Shown here: positions 1 through 8,082 of the stretch, in pieces
How positions within the stretch are numbered: position 1 is the stretch's first letter
Layout: the number at the start of each line of letters is the position of its first letter
Source of the DNA: Roseovarius sp. W115
GTDB lineage: Bacteria > Pseudomonadota > Alphaproteobacteria > Rhodobacterales > Rhodobacteraceae
Direction: 5' to 3'
Assembly: GCF_032842945.2 (NCBI RefSeq)
Contig: NZ_CP146606.1
Coordinates: forward strand, 2,360,501-2,424,500
Length of the DNA: 64,000 nt
The notes under the pieces: model-generated
Told to the model about the DNA's origin: nothing
The model's database searches: none
Seen by the model: the letters and a program-made list of their open reading frames with translations, nothing else
Made by a program: the position numbers and the translations under genes

Positions 1-41
1 AAGCTGCCGGATACCCTGGCAGCCAGAAAAGGAAAGCCAGA

Positions 42-176
42 ATGTCGTTCAACGACTTGGCGAAGAAAGAGGCCGCCGCCAAAAAGGCCCCTCAAGAAAA
101 AGATAAGCAGTCGCGGACTGCAATCGAACAGCCTCCTGAATCAAAGACCGAATCGACAGATCTGAAAACGAGTTGA
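42..176 (+). CDS. Small Lys/Glu-rich hypothetical protein (44 aa)
   Basis: A short open frame starting at an ATG with a GGAAAG ribosome site at 31-36, five bases upstream. The 44-residue product begins MSFNDLAKKEAAAKKA and is hydrophilic, rich in Lys, Glu and Gln, with no membrane segment or signal peptide; it is probably a small soluble or disordered protein. I do not recognise a function. Short proteins beginning MSFNDLAKK are, as I recall, common in roseobacters. It is the first gene in the window, so an upstream operon partner may lie outside. Confidence 0.5.
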   Translation: MSFNDLAKKEAAAKKAPQEKDKQSRTAIEQPPESKTESTDLKTS

Positions 177-230
177 GAGGCGCGATTGAGCATTTAGGCT
201 TCGCTCATATCCAGCGTTAGAGGGTCGGCG

Positions 231-467
231 TTACGAGCGTCTCGAAAGGTTGCCGCCAACAATGATCTCATTGATCAGCTTGGCGGTTGCCGCATGCAAT
301 TTTCGCTCTGTTTCCGGGCCTTGGGCATTTTCGTGGGTGGCTGCTGCATCGCGGAGAATGCCCACAATCTCGCGTTCCGGCAGCAGATTGCGTTCTTGCA
401 AGGCAAGTAGGAGGGCCTCGCAAATCGAGAAGGCGGCCATGCCTGCGGGGTCTTGTGGGTCTGACAT
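231..467 (-). CDS. Small hypothetical protein (78 aa)
   Basis: Soluble, mostly helical protein starting MSDPQDPAGMAAFSICEAL. The start at 467 is preferred because a GGAA ribosome site lies five bases upstream; the ATG two codons earlier (473) would leave no spacing. The longer upstream extension of the frame (to 626) runs over the start of the divergent regulator gene and looks non-coding. It has no recognised domain. It is transcribed divergently from the CRP/FNR-type regulator at 613, so the 145-base gap probably carries both promoters. Confidence 0.6.
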   Translation of the reverse strand: MSDPQDPAGMAAFSICEALLLALQERNLLPEREIVGILRDAAATHENAQGPETERKLHAATAKLINEIIVGGNLSRRS

Positions 468-612
468 CGGCATTCCACTTTCGTTCGTTGTATTGCGACC
501 GGGTTGGGTCTTGATCGTCCTAAACTCACAAAGAGTTTGGTATTCCGTACTGATCGAAAGCAGTCTCGGCGCCAAAATCTTCCAAGAGTATGCGCCGGTT
601 CGGGAGGGATCG

Positions 613-1347
613 ATGATAAACATCAAAGCCAGTCCGCTAACCCAAAAGCTCTCCGCGTTCGTTGCACTGTCGGAGACTGAACTGGCCGTTCTTGAGCGCT
701 TGCATCAGCGGAGGAGGTCTTTCTCTGTGGGGCGCGATTTGGTTCACCAGGGCCAATCCGAACAGGCTGCCTACATCCTGGCAGCGGGTTGGGTCGTTTC
801 TTACAAGATCCAGGCTGACGGGTCGCGGCAGATCGTTGATTTCCAGATACCGGGGGATTTTCTAGGGCTGCGCAGCGTTCTTTTGCACACATCGGATCAT
901 GGGATAGAACCAATCGTCGATATTGAGGCGGCGGAAGTTCTGGTGAGCGATCTCCTGCACGCCTTCGCAGAGACACCCCGGTTGGCTACGGCCATTCTTT
1001 GGGCCGTGTCACGCGACGAAGCGATGGTTGTCGAGCATCTGGTTGGGCTGGGGCGGCGCGATGCGGATGCACGCATGGCGCATTTCCTGCTGGAGCTTGG
1101 CGTGAGACTGTCCCTCGTCGGTATGGGAAGTCGGCAAGGCTATGCCTGCCCGCTCACGCAGTATCATCTGGCTGATGCGTTGGGGTTAAGCGCCATCCAT
1201 GTTAACCGCGTCCTTCGCAAGCTCCGCGAAGGCGGGCTCGTCACGTTTCAGGGCGGGCTTGTTACGTTCGATGACTACGAGGGACTGGTTGCATTGGCGG
1301 ATTTCGATCCGGCCTATCTCGATCAGTCACGACCTCTTTTGCCGTGA
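613..1347 (+). CDS. CRP/FNR-family transcriptional regulator
   Basis: The 244-residue protein has the two-domain plan of the family: an N-terminal cyclic-nucleotide-binding beta-roll (about residues 15-130, with a D-F-Q-I-P-G-D-F-L-G-L motif) and a C-terminal winged helix-turn-helix (about 175-225, containing HLADALGLSAIHVNRVL and then a K-L-R-E-G-G-L turn). The N-terminus lacks the four-Cys cluster of true FNR, so an Fe-S oxygen-sensing role is not supported; the effector is unknown. The open frame extends upstream to 250, but the ATG at 613 is preceded by GGAGGGA and matches the usual length. Its small flanking genes at 231 and 1406 point the opposite way. Confidence 0.85.
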   Translation: MINIKASPLTQKLSAFVALSETELAVLERLHQRRRSFSVGRDLVHQGQSEQAAYILAAGWVVSYKIQADGSRQIVDFQIPGDFLGLRSVLLHTSDHGIEPIVDIEAAEVLVSDLLHAFAETPRLATAILWAVSRDEAMVVEHLVGLGRRDADARMAHFLLELGVRLSLVGMGSRQGYACPLTQYHLADALGLSAIHVNRVLRKLREGGLVTFQGGLVTFDDYEGLVALADFDPAYLDQSRPLLP

Positions 1348-1405
1348 AACGACCGCCCCAAGTCAGGCTTTGGGCGGCCCTGCAGTCTTTTCACAGTTAC
1401 CGACA

Positions 1406-1606
1406 TTAAACCAATGCGCGGCTTGCCTGCTTGAGTTCGTTGTGAGCCTCTTCGTGGTTTTCGGCTTCATGGGCCTTTTCAGCGGCCTGATAGTGCTTCA
1501 GCGCTGCGGCCTTCTTGGGGCCTTCTGGCGCCTTGTCCCAGGCAGCCTTGACCGAGGCCATGTGTTTCACGGTCTGGTTTTCCTCGGATTGGTTTTCTTC
1601 ATTCAT
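1406..1606 (-). CDS. Small charged helical hypothetical protein (66 aa)
   Basis: The ATG at 1606 has an AAGGA ribosome site upstream. The product starts MNEENQSEENQTVKHM and continues as an Ala/Lys/Glu/His-rich segment with heptad-like spacing (AAALKHYQAAEKAHEA), so it probably forms a single amphipathic helix or coiled coil. It is cytosolic with no membrane segment. I do not recognise a family function. Longer upstream starts are possible but lack a ribosome site. Confidence 0.55.
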   Translation of the reverse strand: MNEENQSEENQTVKHMASVKAAWDKAPEGPKKAAALKHYQAAEKAHEAENHEEAHNELKQASRALV

Positions 1607-1775
1607 CGAATGTCCTTTCCTGGACAGTCCGAGAAACAAGAGGCGCAAAATGCATACAGTTCTATTGAGGAACTGCATGTGCCCCGCGCCTCTGAGCTAC
1701 TCGGAAAAAACCACCATGACTTTCGGTGGACAGGTTCACTTATCCGGTTTCTCGGTGTTTTTGCACTGACGCAGG

Positions 1776-2192
1776 TTAGCCCGTCTGAGCCAGATAGAAG
1801 AACCACGTTAGAACCACGACTCCAACGAGGGCCATCGTTGTCCAAGAGATCGATATTTTTGGAGAATTGTTGGCGCCTGCTTCGAGTGATTTTGGAACGC
1901 GAAGCGGCGCGCGCTTCGGCAGCAATGAAACCAGTTTTGCCGCTCTACCCTCGCTTGCCAGGGCCAGAGCCGGAATGTCTGTGATCGCTTCAAAATGCGT
2001 TGTCAGTCGAACTTGCGCGTCCTCCCGATCCATACTTGCAAGCTCATGCGCCTCGGTCCACGGTTCGAGGTCAAGACGCGCAAGCACAGACAAGACCGTA
2101 ACAGCTGCACCGGTTCGGTCCTCACCCACGTGTGCGAAGAGGAAGGCATCGTAGTCGCTGCCATCCGGATGGAGAACGTCTGAGGCGGACAT
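1776..2192 (-). CDS. Hypothetical protein with C-terminal membrane anchor (138 aa)
   Basis: Starts MSASDVLHPDGSDYDAFL at 2192, with AAAGGAA upstream of the ATG. About 110 cytosolic residues, including an acidic region with LARLDLEPWTEAHELASMD, are followed by one transmembrane helix at the extreme C-terminus (about 113-135, ending WFFYLAQTG). This is a tail-anchored arrangement. The D-L-E-P-W-x-E-A stretch recurs, as I recall, in small roseobacter proteins without known function. No function is assigned. Confidence 0.6.
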   Translation of the reverse strand: MSASDVLHPDGSDYDAFLFAHVGEDRTGAAVTVLSVLARLDLEPWTEAHELASMDREDAQVRLTTHFEAITDIPALALASEGRAAKLVSLLPKRAPLRVPKSLEAGANNSPKISISWTTMALVGVVVLTWFFYLAQTG

Positions 2193-2434
2193 GGGGTTCC
2201 TTTCAGCGCGTAATAGAGACGAAGAACTGCGCGCAGGTGTCTGATGCCCGGAACGCGCTTGGCCTCTCATCCTGACAATAAAAAACCCGACAGGCGCTAA
2301 CCTCGATCAGCATCGCCTCTCGCAGCTTCGGGTATTGTGCACTCAACGACTTTGTCTTGGCGAGGCGTTCCTTTCGGCGCTTGTCACTTCGGCGATGGCG
2401 GAAAAACCAGCATTCTACTCAATGGAGACCCGGG

Positions 2435-2749
2435 TTGTTCACGCGTTCGACCAGATCAACGGTGACGTTTTCAAACGACTTCACGATCGGCTACAGCCAG
2501 CTAGAGCTTCCGCCCGGCACATATGAAATCCTTGTCGAAGAAGAGCTTATACAAGGCCTCAGCTTCGAGGCTTACCGGCGCACCGCGACATACCTGATGA
2601 TCCGGGGGCGCGGGAGCCATGCGGGACAAACGACGATGCAAATGACCACAAAGGAGGAGCTCGAACATGCCATCGCATGTGATCGGGCCCTCTCCGAAAC
2701 CACCAATGACAGCGAAGCGGCGCTTTCCCCGCTGGAGGACACGAAATGA
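2435..2749 (+). CDS. Small hypothetical protein (about 104 aa), TTG start proposed
   Basis: The conserved part reads STVTFSNDFTIGYSQ, then an L-P-x-G-T-Y-E-I-L-V-E-E-E-L segment and SFEAYRRTATYLMIRG. This matches, as I remember it, a family of short proteins whose N-termini carry a T-V-T-F motif soon after the start. I propose TTG at 2435 because GGAGA sits six bases upstream (2424-2428). GTG at 2461 is an alternative; the upstream frame to 2357 is Arg-rich and looks non-coding. The stop overlaps the next ATG (2746), so the two genes are translationally coupled. Function unknown. Confidence 0.55.
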   Translation: MFTRSTRSTVTFSNDFTIGYSQLELPPGTYEILVEEELIQGLSFEAYRRTATYLMIRGRGSHAGQTTMQMTTKEELEHAIACDRALSETTNDSEAALSPLEDTK

Positions 2750-3099
2750 CCACACCCGAATGGCTGAAACCCGGCATCTACGGCGCGCTCCTTGGCGCGG
2801 CGTTTGTCGGCATCGTTGGATTCTCGTGGGGAGGATGGGTGACCGGAAGCAGCGCCGAGAAGATGGCGAGTGAGATGGCGGAGGACAGCGTTATCGCAGC
2901 GCTCGTGCCCTTCTGCCTTGACATGTCCCGCACCGACAATGAACGCATTGCAAAGCTGGTTACGATCCGTGAGGCGTCGTCATTCAAGCGGCGCGACGCT
3001 GTGATGGAAACCGGTTGGGCAACGATGCCCGGATCAGATGGCCCGAACCGCGATCTGGCGCAGGCTTGCATCGAAGGTCTCGACCTTGATGCATCGTAA
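2746..3099 (+). CDS. Hypothetical membrane-anchored protein (117 aa)
   Basis: It overlaps the preceding gene by ATGA and is itself overlapped by the next gene, making a three-gene unit (2435-3921). An N-terminal hydrophobic segment with small residues (about 12-33, YGALLGAAFVGIVGFSWGGW) is followed by a soluble region rich in Met, Glu and Ala. The short stretch VPFCLDMSRTDNERIA may be a helical pair. The orientation is likely anchored with most of the chain outside the membrane, but this is inference. No known family was recognised. Confidence 0.6.
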   Translation: MTTPEWLKPGIYGALLGAAFVGIVGFSWGGWVTGSSAEKMASEMAEDSVIAALVPFCLDMSRTDNERIAKLVTIREASSFKRRDAVMETGWATMPGSDGPNRDLAQACIEGLDLDAS

Positions 3100-3921
3100 T
3101 GACCTCAAACTGTCGCCTGTTTCGTCCAAGAGCACCTTAGGCGTGCTCGCCACAGTGTTTTTCACGGAATTCCTTGCGGTCGCCATTGTCGCGTTCATCG
3201 CGATCGGATCGCCGTCTTTCGCCCAATCTCAATCGGCCCCGATGCCCGCGAATGCGCGGCCCAAAAGCTATGGCGAGGGATGGGAGTGTGATCGTGGATA
3301 CCGGCGTGACGGTGATACCTGCCTAACCATCATCGTCCCGCAGAACGCCTATGCCACCAACCGAACCTATGGCGCAGGCTGGGAGTGTTTGCACGGGTTT
3401 CAGGAGGTCGATGACGAGACGTGTCTTGAGGTCGTTGTGCCCGATGGCGGATATCTCGACCCGTCCGGGAAGAGATGGAACTGCCTTCGTGGTTACATGA
3501 AGGTTGACGATCTTTGCCTAGAGATCGATCTGCCTCCAAACGCTTATCTGGCCGACAATGTATATGGGTCTGTCTGGCTATGTAATCGGGGTTATGAGAT
3601 CGAAGGTGACACATGCATTGCTATTGCCGTTCCCGAGAATTCCTTTCTGAACGGAGCTGGGTACGGACAGCCATGGACATGTGAGCGGGGTTACTTCGAA
3701 CGCGAAGATACCTGTGAGGCTGTCGTCGTTCCGGAGAATGCCTATTTCTACGATGCAAGCTATGGCCCAGGCTGGAAGTGTAATCGCGGCTTTGCACAGT
3801 CTGACGATGGCTGCACAGCGATTGACCTCCCTGAAAATGCGCATCTCGACCGATCGGGAAACCGGTGGGAGTGCCATAGGAATTTTCAGCGATCTCGGGG
3901 GGTTGCGTCCTGAACGACTAA
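3089..3921 (+). CDS. Exported Cys-repeat protein, six and a half C-x-RGY repeats (frameshift at G-run)
   Basis: An N-terminal hydrophobic segment (about 17-47, ending SPSFAQS) looks like an uncleaved anchor or signal peptide. It is followed by repeats of about 33 residues: W-x-C-x-R-G-(Y/F)-x5-D-x-C-x3-(V/L)-P-x-N-A-(Y/H). The paired cysteines suggest one disulfide per unit in the periplasm. As given, the frame stops at 3913 inside a seventh, half repeat that lacks its second Cys. Adding one G to the six-G run 3897-3902 gives the ending RGGCVLND and a stop at 3919-3921, restoring that Cys (277 aa). I therefore take 3921 as the true end. It is coupled to the gene at 2746. Function unknown. Confidence 0.7.
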
Positions 3922-4008
3922 CGCGCGCAATCCAGACTGAAATGCGGCGTTCCTTCCGAACTCATCTTTTGATCGGACCCGACGGGCCCGCTTTGTAAAG
4001 GAATAATC

Positions 4009-5208
4009 ATGGAATCGGAAAATGCAGAAAACCTGACGGCCAGGCTGTCAGTGATAGGCCCGCAAGACCCACCTGACGTATCCGCATCCCGTCGAACTTG
4101 CGGCAGAAAAGCTATAACAAACTGGGTGCCCACAGCGGTTGTCTATTGTGAGGGGAACTTCGGGCAAGTCGACGGGAAGACCGCAAATGGGCTTGTCCGT
4201 CACAGCCAAGCCTACCGCATTCTTTCGGTCATAGACAGCAGACTTGAAGGGCGCGACAGCGGGCAGGTGCTGGACAATGTGAGTAACGCCATCCCCATTG
4301 TTGAAGACCTCGAGGCTGCGGTTACAGGAGCGGCGCAAATCCCCGACACATTGATCTATGGGATGGCCCCCTCTACAGGGAGTATGTCACCTACAGATCG
4401 AGAGGTTGTGCTGGATGCAATCGCTCTCGGCATGAACATCGTCAGCGGTCTGCACGAATACCTTGGTGATGATCCCGAGATCTCGAGCGCTGCTCATGCA
4501 GCCAACGTGACGATCCGCGATATCCGTAAACCCCGACCAAGCAAGGATATGCGCCTGTTTGATGGACGCGTGTCCAAGGTGAAGGCAATCCGCATCGCCG
4601 TACTGGGAACGGATTGTGCAATTGGCAAGCGGACGACAGCGACCGTTCTGGCCAAGGTGTTGAACGCGCGTGGCATCAAGACGGTTCTCGTTGGCACCGG
4701 CCAGACGGGGCTCATGCAGGGCGCGAAATACGGGATTGCCATGGACGCCGTGCCACCGCAGTTTTGCTGCGGGGAACTTGAACGCGTGATTGTCGCGGCG
4801 TCTCACGGCGACGAACCAGACGTCATCCTGATCGAAGGACAAGGCGCGCTCAGCCATCCGGCTTTTTGCACATCGGCGTTCATTCTTCGCGGCAGCCAGC
4901 CGCATGCTGTCGTTCTTCAACATGCGCCCAAGCGTGCCCACCGCTGCGACTTTCCCACCATGCCAATGCCCGAGCCGAAAAGCGAAATCGCCCTCATCGA
5001 AGCTTTTGCAGACACACAGGTGATTGGTGTCACAATCAATCACGAAACGATGACGGACGCCGAGGTCGATCGTGCAATCGACAGTCTTTCACGCGATCTC
5101 GGAGTTCCGGTGACGGACGCGCTGACCCGGCCGGAGGTGCACCTGACCGACATGGTCCTGACCGCCTTTCCACAGTTGCGGCCCGTGCCTCTCGTGGCCG
5201 CGGAATGA
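4009..5208 (+). CDS. DUF1611 family protein (DgcN-like, P-loop acyl/amino-acid enzyme)
   Basis: At 399 residues this is the usual DUF1611 size. An N-terminal alpha/beta domain (about 35-190) is followed by a P-loop domain whose Walker A reads GTDCAIGKRTTA (near residue 200) and later ILIEGQGALSHPA. DgcN, a studied relative, is reported to act as an N-acetyltransferase in D-glutamate catabolism together with the enolase-type racemase DgcA. Here the partner, overlapping by ATGA, is a PLP-type racemase, so the substrate may differ. The AAGGAA site before the ATG at 4009 supports the start. It probably acts on a D- or L-amino acid in the cytosol, but the substrate is inferred. Confidence 0.75.
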   Translation: MESENAENLTARLSVIGPQDPPDVSASRRTCGRKAITNWVPTAVVYCEGNFGQVDGKTANGLVRHSQAYRILSVIDSRLEGRDSGQVLDNVSNAIPIVEDLEAAVTGAAQIPDTLIYGMAPSTGSMSPTDREVVLDAIALGMNIVSGLHEYLGDDPEISSAAHAANVTIRDIRKPRPSKDMRLFDGRVSKVKAIRIAVLGTDCAIGKRTTATVLAKVLNARGIKTVLVGTGQTGLMQGAKYGIAMDAVPPQFCCGELERVIVAASHGDEPDVILIEGQGALSHPAFCTSAFILRGSQPHAVVLQHAPKRAHRCDFPTMPMPEPKSEIALIEAFADTQVIGVTINHETMTDAEVDRAIDSLSRDLGVPVTDALTRPEVHLTDMVLTAFPQLRPVPLVAAE

Positions 5209-6326
5209 CCACGCCGCGTGTGGAGATTGATCTGGGCAAGATCCAGGCAAACGCGCGATGTCTCGTCCGTCGTCTTGGCGCCCGTGGACTCTCGGTCACC
5301 GGTGTAACCAAGGCAGTGTGCGGGCATCCTGACATAGCCAGGGCGATGCTGGACGGTGGCGTTGTCGGTCTGGCCGACGCACGCATCGCAAATGTCGTTC
5401 GGATGCGGATCGCAGGGATCAATTGCCCAATTTCGATGATCCGCGCGCCGCTACTTAGCGAGATGGAAGACGCAATCCAGCATTGTGACGCGAGCTACAA
5501 CACGGAGATGGACACAATCCGGAAGCTTGGCGCCGCCGCAAAGAAACTGGGTACCTCGCACGATGTTATCTTATTGGCTGAAATGGGGGATATGCGCGAA
5601 GGCATTTTGCCGGAGAACCTCAACGAGTGCGCCGCTCGCGTCATCGCAACACCTGGTGTCGCGCTCAAAGGCATCGCTGCGAATTTTGCCTGCATGGGCA
5701 ACGCGGCACCGACGGGCGGCGACATGGCCATGCTCTCGAGACTGGCCGACCAAGTCGAAGGCGCTTGCGGACCTTTTGTCGAGCTTGTGTCAGGAGGTGG
5801 CTCGGCCAATTTGCCATGGGCGCTTGGTGAAGGTTCAACCGGGCGGGTCAACAACCTCCGCCTGGGTGAGGCGATCCTATTGGGCACCGACCCCGTGACA
5901 GGGCATCCGATCTCTGACCTTCATACGAACGCCTTTGCACTGATGGCCGAGGTGATCGAAACAAGGTGCAAACCAAGCGCGATACCACCTGCGTCAATTG
6001 CTCCTGAGCTTGGAATACTCAAATTGGTTCGGAATGATGCCCCCCGAGCCCGAACGATCCTTGCTGTCGGGCAGCAGGACACCGACACAAGCGGTCTTAC
6101 GTTTCCCTCTGAATTTAGGTTTATCGGCGCGACCAGCGACCACACCGTTGTCGACACAGCCAAAACTGCCTTGCCAGTTGGCTCCGAGATGGAAATGGGC
6201 ATGAACTACAGCGCCCTCATGCGGGCGATGAGCGCCCCAGATGTCGCAAAGACCGTTCATGGCAAGCAGACGATGAACGGAAGTGCCAAGGACCGAGAGA
6301 CCCACCCCTTCCTGACCCTGGTATGA
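5205..6326 (+). CDS. PLP-dependent amino-acid racemase, alanine/ornithine racemase-like (fold type III)
   Basis: The 373-residue protein starts MTTPRVEIDLGKIQANARCL, the strand and helix of an alanine-racemase-like TIM barrel. The motif SVTGVTKAVCGHP supplies the Schiff-base lysine (about residue 37). Later landmarks are the LAEMGDMREGILPE segment and ELVSGGGSANLPWALGEG (phosphate-binding region). It resembles the alanine/ornithine racemase (Orr, YhfX) branch more than Alr or DadX. Translation is coupled to the DUF1611 gene by ATGA. Together they probably run a two-step amino-acid pathway; the substrate cannot be read from sequence. Confidence 0.75.
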   Translation: MTTPRVEIDLGKIQANARCLVRRLGARGLSVTGVTKAVCGHPDIARAMLDGGVVGLADARIANVVRMRIAGINCPISMIRAPLLSEMEDAIQHCDASYNTEMDTIRKLGAAAKKLGTSHDVILLAEMGDMREGILPENLNECAARVIATPGVALKGIAANFACMGNAAPTGGDMAMLSRLADQVEGACGPFVELVSGGGSANLPWALGEGSTGRVNNLRLGEAILLGTDPVTGHPISDLHTNAFALMAEVIETRCKPSAIPPASIAPELGILKLVRNDAPRARTILAVGQQDTDTSGLTFPSEFRFIGATSDHTVVDTAKTALPVGSEMEMGMNYSALMRAMSAPDVAKTVHGKQTMNGSAKDRETHPFLTLV

Positions 6327-6680
6327 CGTCCAGATGATCCCCCGCGGGGCATTTGTGACATACTACCCGCACCTTTATATGTCCATTCATGGTGCGGCAA
6401 AGGTACAACCTTGATGCGGCTCTCAGAAAAGGCTGGCAATGACCGCTTCGGTGACGTGCGCCGTGGAGCAACAAGAAATCTTTGGCAAGAGCGAACGGTT
6501 GCTGCGTTAGCAATAGCTGCGATTGCGCAAGTCCGGTTTGTCCCGCACACCAGACATTCATGCAGGTCGCTGTCAATGGCAGCACTGCGGACATTGCTGC
6601 CATCAAACTTGTTATTTTCAATGGTAGCTTTTTAGACTTATTCTGCCTTGGGAAACGCCAAACGTGAGAGCCACGCCGTT
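6327..6680 (+). other. Intergenic stretch without a convincing gene
   Basis: I see no coding frame with a ribosome site and protein-like composition here. Short overlapping frames on both strands are Arg/Ser/Cys-rich and mutually exclusive. The phrase GCAATGACCGCTT near 6436 resembles, in reverse complement, AATGACCGCT in the spacer near 7160, suggesting remnants of the same degenerate sequence on both sides of the merF pair. No MerR-type operator was recognisable upstream of merF. Confidence 0.4.
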
Positions 6681-6890
6681 ATGCGGAACAAACTACTATC
6701 TTTCGGATTGGCCGGAAGCGTGTTCGCGGCGTTGTGCTGCTTCACACCGCTCCTTTCAATTATCCTGACAACTTTTGGTCTGACCAGTTTGCTCGACATT
6801 CTCTACAACGATGCGGTTTTGCTACCGATGCTTGCAGGCTTTCTTATCCTAACGGGGTACGCGATATGGCGACAGAAGAAGCAGCGGTAG
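6681..6890 (+). CDS. merF: MerF-like mercuric ion transporter (short form)
   Basis: A 69-residue inner-membrane protein with two hydrophobic helices (about 8-33 and 45-62) and a vicinal Cys pair in the first helix (C19-C20 in the motif ALCCFTPLL). That pair is the Hg(II)-binding feature of MerF-type mercury importers. The second, C-terminal Cys pair of classical MerF is missing; the protein ends WRQKKQR. ATG at 6681 gives the usual N-terminus; an upstream ATG at 6648 adds 11 polar residues. No merR, merT or merA lies nearby, so this may be a relic or a general metal and thiol function. Confidence 0.75.
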   Translation: MRNKLLSFGLAGSVFAALCCFTPLLSIILTTFGLTSLLDILYNDAVLLPMLAGFLILTGYAIWRQKKQR

Positions 6891-7090
6891 TTTTGGAGTC
6901 AACGCTCACCTGCCCCTCGTGCGGGCATGTCGAGACGGAGACGATGCCGACGGATGCCTGCCAGTGGTTTTATGAGTGCAAGGCTTGCAACACGGTCTTG
7001 AAGCCGATTGAAGGAGATTGTTGCGTATACTGTTCGTATGCGACGGTGCCATGCCCGCCTATCCAAGAAGGTAAGTCTTGCTGCGCATAG
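6866..7090 (+). CDS. GDCCVxC domain-containing protein (Cys form)
   Basis: 74 residues starting MATEEAAVVLESTLTCPSCG. It carries two CxxC zinc-ribbon-like knuckles (CPSC and CKAC) and the signature GDCCVYCSYATVPCPP, ending SCCA: twelve cysteines in all, including the vicinal pairs. In this family some members have selenocysteine; here every position is Cys and there is no internal TGA. It overlaps merF by 25 bases in another frame, the typical arrangement for the family, so the two are probably co-translated. It is likely a cytosolic metal- or thiol-handling protein accepting Hg(II) from the transporter; that role is inferred. Confidence 0.8.
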   Translation: MATEEAAVVLESTLTCPSCGHVETETMPTDACQWFYECKACNTVLKPIEGDCCVYCSYATVPCPPIQEGKSCCA

Positions 7091-7159
7091 CCGACATTTG
7101 TCGTGTCGTAGCAACTTGGTAGGTTGGGGCTAGGTGCGGTCATTTGCAACAACGCTGAC

Positions 7160-7459
7160 TTAGCGGTCATTCGTTTCCGCGCTTAAGCGAAGTGTTTTTT
7201 TGCGGCGAATTTTGCAAACATTGCCTGCTCGTCGTATCGCTTCTTCCAAGTTTGGCAAGGGCTTCTCCCGGTATTCGATGGACGTCAAACTGGCATCAAG
7301 TCTCATAACCAGCGCTTTGTAATCCGCGAGCGAAAGCCCATACACCTGAGTAAGCGTTCTTAGACGCTGACCAAAATCTAGCCCTAGCTGCTTAGATTTT
7401 TGATATGCCCCCTCCGCATCGAGGCCTTCGGACCGGTACTTTTGAAATTCTTCAATCAT
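7160..7459 (-). CDS. Hypothetical protein (99 aa)
   Basis: Starts MIEEFQKYRSEGLDAEGAY at 7459, with GAGAG six bases upstream. It is a helical, basic protein with no membrane segment, ending in a Lys/Arg-rich tail (CKIRRKKTLRL). I do not recognise a family. It is the last gene on the minus strand downstream of the ECF sigma operon and could be its distal member; about 180 bases separate it from the antigen-like gene. Base composition here is more A+T-rich than the housekeeping part of the window. Confidence 0.5.
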   Translation of the reverse strand: MIEEFQKYRSEGLDAEGAYQKSKQLGLDFGQRLRTLTQVYGLSLADYKALVMRLDASLTSIEYREKPLPNLEEAIRRAGNVCKIRRKKTLRLSAETNDR

Positions 7460-7470
7460 AATATTCTCTC

Positions 7471-7665
7471 TTAGCGCTTCAAGTACAGCGGTGGCCAAGT
7501 GACACAAACCACAAGTCTTTCGGTTGTCTGCATTTGCGCATCTTCGCGAGCTGGAGGAATCGTACTTTTGGTTGAAATAAAATGGCTTTGGCCAAAGGTT
7601 GACGATTGAAAGTTCCCCAATATCTCACCCGCCGGGCTTTCAAAGGTCTGTTTTTGCCAACTCAT
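7471..7665 (-). CDS. Possible small ORF (64 aa), weak
   Basis: An ATG frame starting MSWQKQTFESPAGEILGNF overlaps the end of the antigen-like gene by 26 bases and stops 12 bases before the next gene. Its position would fit an operon member, but there is no clear ribosome site and the C-terminal half looks random. I list it only as a candidate. Confidence 0.25.
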   Translation of the reverse strand: MSWQKQTFESPAGEILGNFQSSTFGQSHFISTKSTIPPAREDAQMQTTERLVVCVTWPPLYLKR

Positions 7666-8082
7666 TGTAAATTGGGCCTTCGATCACGGTTTGCATGCGA
7701 ATCCAGCTTTGCGAGTCTCGATCACGGCAAGCGATAGCTTTTCTGCGAATGTCTTGACCAGCAACCGCTATCGTTTCAGTGAAACTACGGCACCAATGCC
7801 CAGACACACTCTTATATGTTTCATCGGGACGTACGCTGGCGGATATCCCAAGTTTCTCGTCGTTGATCTCCAACGCCTCTCCGCTCAAATAAGTTTCGAG
7901 ACCTTGTTGCACGGCGAGCGTCAAAGCAGATTCTCTTTTGCTTCCAGTGACGCCACCGTGTCTTGCCAGTCGCTGATACGCCAGTGGCTCCAAGCAGTGC
8001 CCAAAGCAACGGCTCCAATCAAACATGCGGCAAGAAACATTGTGCTTTTGCCGCCCAGTAAGGTTCCAGGCGCATGATTCAT
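7640..8082 (-). CDS. Membrane-anchored 17-kDa-surface-antigen-like protein (RT0821/Lpp0805 type), frameshifted
   Basis: The start at 8082 overlaps the upstream stop (ATGA). The N-terminus MNHAPGTLLGGKSTMFLAAC leads into one transmembrane helix (about 14-32), then a coiled stretch. The frame as given stops at 7921-7923. Adding one base at the four-T run 7936-7939 (A-run on the coding strand) joins it to a frame reading AVQQGLETYLSGE, ETYKSVSGHWCRSF, then AIACRDRDSQSW, giving 147 aa. This C-terminal part is the C-R-x-F ... A-C-R domain of 17-kDa-type surface antigens, and is shared with the lipoprotein at 9417. It is probably an envelope protein co-regulated by the ECF sigma factor. Confidence 0.65.

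Noticed and set aside
500-612. An FNR box upstream of the CRP/FNR-family gene
   Set aside because: TTGATC is present near 510 but not the second half-site ATCAA at four bases.
6866-7090. Selenocysteine in the GDCCVxC protein
   Set aside because: No in-frame TGA; all signature positions are encoded as Cys.
7921-8082. A separate 53-residue membrane microprotein ending at 7921
   Set aside because: The downstream frame has the rest of the antigen-like domain and joins after one base, so one frameshifted gene is more likely.
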